Shown here piece by piece: positions 61,090 to 64,000 of a DNA stretch of 64,000 nucleotides. Location of the stretch: NCBI RefSeq assembly GCF_014898815.1, contig NW_026515539.1, positions 1 to 64,000 of the forward strand, given 5' to 3'. The DNA comes from Panonychus citri (Eukaryota > Arthropoda > Arachnida > Trombidiformes > Tetranychidae). Within the stretch, counting starts at the first letter, position 1. Every line of letters starts with the position of its first letter. Under the pieces are notes generated by a model. It did no database searches. It had not been told where the DNA came from and worked only from the letters and a program-made list of their open reading frames with translations. The translations under genes were made by a program, and so were the position numbers.

Positions 61090-61501
61090 AAAATTTAACA
61101 GAAAAAAGAACGATTTTTCACTAGCACTTTAAGATGTTGTTGGTACTAAAACACTTATAAAAATGTGGTTAAATTGTAACAATTAAAAAACGTTTTTAAA
61201 ATGATTAAAAAACCACTTCCTAAATTGATTAGATCAAAAGATTTAATTTGTTCCGCTTTCTTGTGATAAGCTAATCAAGCTCTGTTTCCATAGTAACAAA
61301 GATAAAAGAATTTAAATTGTTCTATTCTAAATTTAGAATAGAACATGTGTTTGTCTGGAAAACAACGTGTTGCTTTAATTTTCTATTTGTATTTAATTAA
61401 GAAGTTAATTCAAATTTAATTATTTGTGTAAATGTTTGATTTGAGTTGATCCTTAAAATTTGTTCTTTAATTGTTTTTATCTTATATCTAATTTCCACAA
61501 A
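61090..61501. promoter_or_regulatory. Bidirectional promoter region between BEN-like gene B and the transposase
   Basis: 412-bp AT-rich spacer between divergent start codons. It contains GTTTCCATAGTAAC at 61284-61297, a full match to the RFX X-box pattern (GTHNCC-AT-RRNAAC), and an inverted TTCTAAATTTAGAA palindrome at about 61324-61337. Joint control of the two genes is inferred from the layout. Confidence 0.5.
61284..61297. promoter_or_regulatory. X-box-like motif in the divergent promoter
   Basis: GTTTCCATAGTAAC fits the RFX consensus with 2-bp spacer AT. It lies about midway between the two start codons. Whether a transposon would exploit a ciliary/neuronal factor is unknown. Confidence 0.4.
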
Positions 61502-63964
61502 ATGAATTCATTAAATTTATCTAAAAGAAGTGTAAATAGAAAGAAACGTTTCTTTCACCTCTGTCAGCAAAGTGATTATCTCGCTTCTTTGCCAGATTTT
61601 GAAGATTCTCGCGTATCAATTGAGACCGATTCTGACAATCAATCTCAACATGATCAGGATATTAGATCAATTTATGATAGTGATCGCTCTTCAAGTGATA
61701 CTGAGATTCTAGATTCTCAAAATCAAAGTGCTGACCCACGGCTCAAGAAAAAAGATTATTGTGAATTGGTGATATCAGCACTATTCAGTCGCTGTAAATT
61801 AACTTTGACTGCTACTGAATTAGTGATAAACATTTTCAATGATCTCAATATTCGTTTTTCAAATGACCCTGTTATTCTACAAAGTCCAAGATACTTATGG
61901 GATAAAAGAGCCCAAAAAAATCCAGTGGAAGTTTATGTTCTTTGTTCAAGTAACCACAGTCATGGTCCATTCACGGGTGAGCCCTCAAAATATGGTTCAT
62001 ATGAGTGTGATAACGTCGAAATACAAGCAGAATTAAAGCCCGAGAATTATTTTCTTCGAATCAAACTTAAAGATCAGCTAGAAAATTTTCTACCTACAAT
62101 TCCCGATTCACAATTTGTAAGGTTCTATGATCATGAATCAATTGATGATATTAGTTGTTCACAAATTGCTAGAGAGATTAAATCAAAGACTCCAAATGAG
62201 TTCAGATTAACACTTTCAATACATTCAGATGAAGTGCAAGTTGGTAATAGTTCCAGTATAAAAATTTTTCCGGTCTTTATTTCATTGAACGAGTTAAAAC
62301 CTGAATTTCGACGGAAGCACTTTTTACTTGTTGGTCTCTTTGTTGGTCGATCAAAGCCAGATGTCACGTGTTATTTAGGACCGATTTGTGAAGAGTTGAA
62401 AGCTCTAGAAAAAGATCCAATATCATGGCGGAATCAAATTGGGACTACATTCAAGGCCACGTTTCATCTCATCGCTCTAGTTGCAGACGCTCCTATGAGA
62501 GCTTATTTACGTGGATCTCGTCAATATAATCACACGTATGGGTGTGATTGGTGCTTGGTAAAAGCGAGTTCATCATCAAGAGGTGCAAGAATCTACCCGA
62601 ATCTCGAGGAAATCAACTTAGACGAGTTAAGAAGATCTAAGAATGACTTCGATTCATTCGAAAGATGTGAAAACAATGTTCTCGATCAAATTTCTCAGGA
62701 TCCGTCTTCTCGATACCATGGAATTATTGGTGGATCACCTTTATTACAGTTATCAAGTTTCGATATTGTCAGAAGTACTGCAGTTGAGCATATGCACTGC
62801 ATGATTCTTGGTGTCTTAAGAAGTCTGATCTTACGTGGCTGGTTAGGAGAAACGGTGACAAATATCTTTGAGCAAAGAGTCGATAGAACATTTTTCAGAA
62901 AAGAAATTTCTAACAGGATTTCCAAGATCTGTGTTCATTCTGATATCACAAGACCACCAAGGACTTTCGATCTCATAAAATATTGGAAAAGTTCGGAATA
63001 CGATTCATTCATTGTATATTATTTTCCAGGAATCGTGAAAGGGTTGTTAAAGCAGAAAGTAATCAATCATTTACTGTGCTTCATTCGAATCTTTCAACTT
63101 TCTCACTGTGGCCCAGTTACTCAGGAACTAATATCTGAACTGAAAAATTTGATTCGTGAATTCCAGTATGGAGTAAATGAGATCTATGGACCAACATTTA
63201 TGACTTATAACTTACACATATTAAGTCATTTACCGGAATCTGTTAAAGATCTTGGACCCTCTAAAAACATCTCATCTTATCCATTAGAAAATTATATGGG
63301 AATACTAAAAGACAAGGTTCGAAGATCTTCAAATATTGCACCATCTTTAGTAAGAATCTTTATGAATGATTTCAAGTACTTTGAATTTCTTAATAAGGTG
63401 TCTGATTGGCCTCTCAGTGAAAGAGAAATCAAGAATTTTGGTTTAGAGAGTAACTTTCATGAAATTGTGGATCCAAAAATCATTACCATTCGAGAAGATG
63501 AACCAACAGATTCAATGGAATATTTAGATTTCATTTGTTCGGAGATCGGTTCAATGAGTGATGATCATTTGGCTCTGAAAGTGAAATTTCTAAAGACGGT
63601 ATCATTTGATGGCAAGCGATTCTCAACCGAGAAATATTCAAGTGACAAATTAAGACGAGATTCAATCATTAAAACTAGTGATTCAAAGTATATGAATATT
63701 GTTTCCATTTTCCAACTAGGATCGAATATACAAGCTTTGTGTCAACAAATTGATGTGTTGGATTTTAAAGTGAATTTCAAAGGATCTACTGGAAATTTTT
63801 TGTTTCCACTTTCTCATATTTTCGAGATTAAAAAATTCTCAGATATAAGAACATTGATCAATTTATCCCCAAGTATCAAAAAGTGTTTCATCATAAAGAG
63901 TACAAGCTTCCACTACAAATACCACAAAGATTTTCTGGTTGAGCCGTTTCTCATCAATTACTAG
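61502..63964 (+). CDS. tnp2/CACTA-like transposase, 820 residues, intact single exon
   Basis: DDE-type DNA transposase of the tnp2-like group related to CACTA (EnSpm) elements, with a DUF4218-like C-terminal part. Start ATG at 61502 (MNSLNLSKRS); the in-frame codon at 61460 is not ATG. Residues 30-80 are acidic and disordered. Family blocks seen in order: LSIHSDEVQVGNSSSIKIFP with Asp243, SLNELKPEFRRKHFLLVGLF, VADAPMRAYLRG with Asp329, HTYGCDWCLVKA (Cys348, Cys351), GGSPLLQLSSFDIVRSTAVEHMHC, TRPPRTFDLIKYWKSSEY, MTYNLHILSHLPESVKDLGP and SSYPLENYMGILKDKVR with Glu596. Asp243, Asp329 and Glu596 are my candidates for catalytic residues, by position in conserved blocks. There are no frameshifts or internal stops, and the stop is 36 bp from the window edge. 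Intactness suggests a young element or a domesticated gene under selection. Confidence 0.85.
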   Translation: MNSLNLSKRSVNRKKRFFHLCQQSDYLASLPDFEDSRVSIETDSDNQSQHDQDIRSIYDSDRSSSDTEILDSQNQSADPRLKKKDYCELVISALFSRCKLTLTATELVINIFNDLNIRFSNDPVILQSPRYLWDKRAQKNPVEVYVLCSSNHSHGPFTGEPSKYGSYECDNVEIQAELKPENYFLRIKLKDQLENFLPTIPDSQFVRFYDHESIDDISCSQIAREIKSKTPNEFRLTLSIHSDEVQVGNSSSIKIFPVFISLNELKPEFRRKHFLLVGLFVGRSKPDVTCYLGPICEELKALEKDPISWRNQIGTTFKATFHLIALVADAPMRAYLRGSRQYNHTYGCDWCLVKASSSSRGARIYPNLEEINLDELRRSKNDFDSFERCENNVLDQISQDPSSRYHGIIGGSPLLQLSSFDIVRSTAVEHMHCMILGVLRSLILRGWLGETVTNIFEQRVDRTFFRKEISNRISKICVHSDITRPPRTFDLIKYWKSSEYDSFIVYYFPGIVKGLLKQKVINHLLCFIRIFQLSHCGPVTQELISELKNLIREFQYGVNEIYGPTFMTYNLHILSHLPESVKDLGPSKNISSYPLENYMGILKDKVRRSSNIAPSLVRIFMNDFKYFEFLNKVSDWPLSEREIKNFGLESNFHEIVDPKIITIREDEPTDSMEYLDFICSEIGSMSDDHLALKVKFLKTVSFDGKRFSTEKYSSDKLRRDSIIKTSDSKYMNIVSIFQLGSNIQALCQQIDVLDFKVNFKGSTGNFLFPLSHIFEIKKFSDIRTLINLSPSIKKCFIIKSTSFHYKYHKDFLVEPFLINY

Positions 63965-64000
63965 TTTAATTTGGCTTTAATTTTTCCAAAAGTGACATCG

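Larger units (their letters stand above)
55753..64000. mobile_element. Putative multi-gene CACTA/tnp2-like DNA transposon (left part; right end outside the window)
   Basis: Grouped on four observations: an intact tnp2-like transposase (61502-63964), two paralogous BEN-like genes transcribed the other way (56233-58112 and 58551-61089), a bidirectional 412-bp promoter, and a mixed-orientation motif array at the left. No terminal inverted repeat or target-site duplication could be shown because the right end is not in view and no CACTA-type terminus was found on the left. It may instead be a domesticated locus. Confidence 0.45.

Noticed and set aside
1..64000. tRNA, rRNA or snRNA genes
   Set aside because: No cloverleaf with A and B boxes or other RNA signature was recognised by eye. 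A covariance-model search would be decisive.

Overview
The window reads as nuclear DNA of a small, AT-rich arthropod genome. A large Maf (traffic jam) factor, a beat-family Ig protein and a vitellogenin place it in arthropods. Compact genes with many introns of 60-110 nt, heavy (CT)n/(GA)n and (CAT)n microsatellite content and the gene set are compatible with an acariform, spider-mite-like species. The species is inferred; no organism-specific marker was checked.

Layout. 1-6.2 kb is low-complexity DNA leading into a Maf bZIP gene (6262-8969, +) whose reading frame is broken once near 7.2 kb. 9-24 kb is a gene-poor stretch full of microsatellites. RTF2 (+, 24.3-25.2 kb) converges on a six-exon CYRI/FAM49 gene (-, 26.1-29.2 kb), whose complete 332-residue splice model closes in frame. 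Sec23 (-, 31.2-33.6 kb) is a single exon. A BTB gene copy (34.0-35.4 kb, -, frameshifted), B9D1 (-, 36.0-36.7 kb), a four-exon 1851-residue vitellogenin (-, 37.1-42.9 kb) and an intact BTB copy (44.4-45.8 kb, -) follow. The two BTB copies are direct repeats of about 1.95 kb that flank B9D1 plus vitellogenin. Protein phosphatase inhibitor 2 (+, 46.7-47.5 kb) lies head to head with the intact BTB copy. A small beat-like single-Ig gene (+, 48.6-54.5 kb) has a 5.3-kb first intron.

From about 55.7 kb to the right edge the character changes. There is a 190-bp cluster of GAGTCAAAA motifs in both orientations, two paralogous minus-strand genes carrying a BEN-like domain, and, divergently from the second, an intact tnp2/CACTA-like transposase of 820 residues. 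I interpret this as the left part of a multi-gene DNA transposon: transposase, two DNA-binding accessory proteins and a subterminal repeat array. The right end is outside the window. This is the best candidate here for an undescribed system.

The host genes do not form one pathway: cell identity (Maf), fork stability (RTF2), Rac/actin control (CYRI), COPII secretion (Sec23), ciliary transition zone (B9D1), yolk (Vg), PP1 control (I-2) and cell-surface adhesion (beat). Recurrent promoter words link several of them: ATAGATGGCG; ATCGT-N5-TAATCGAGCGAA; and RFX X-box-like palindromes.
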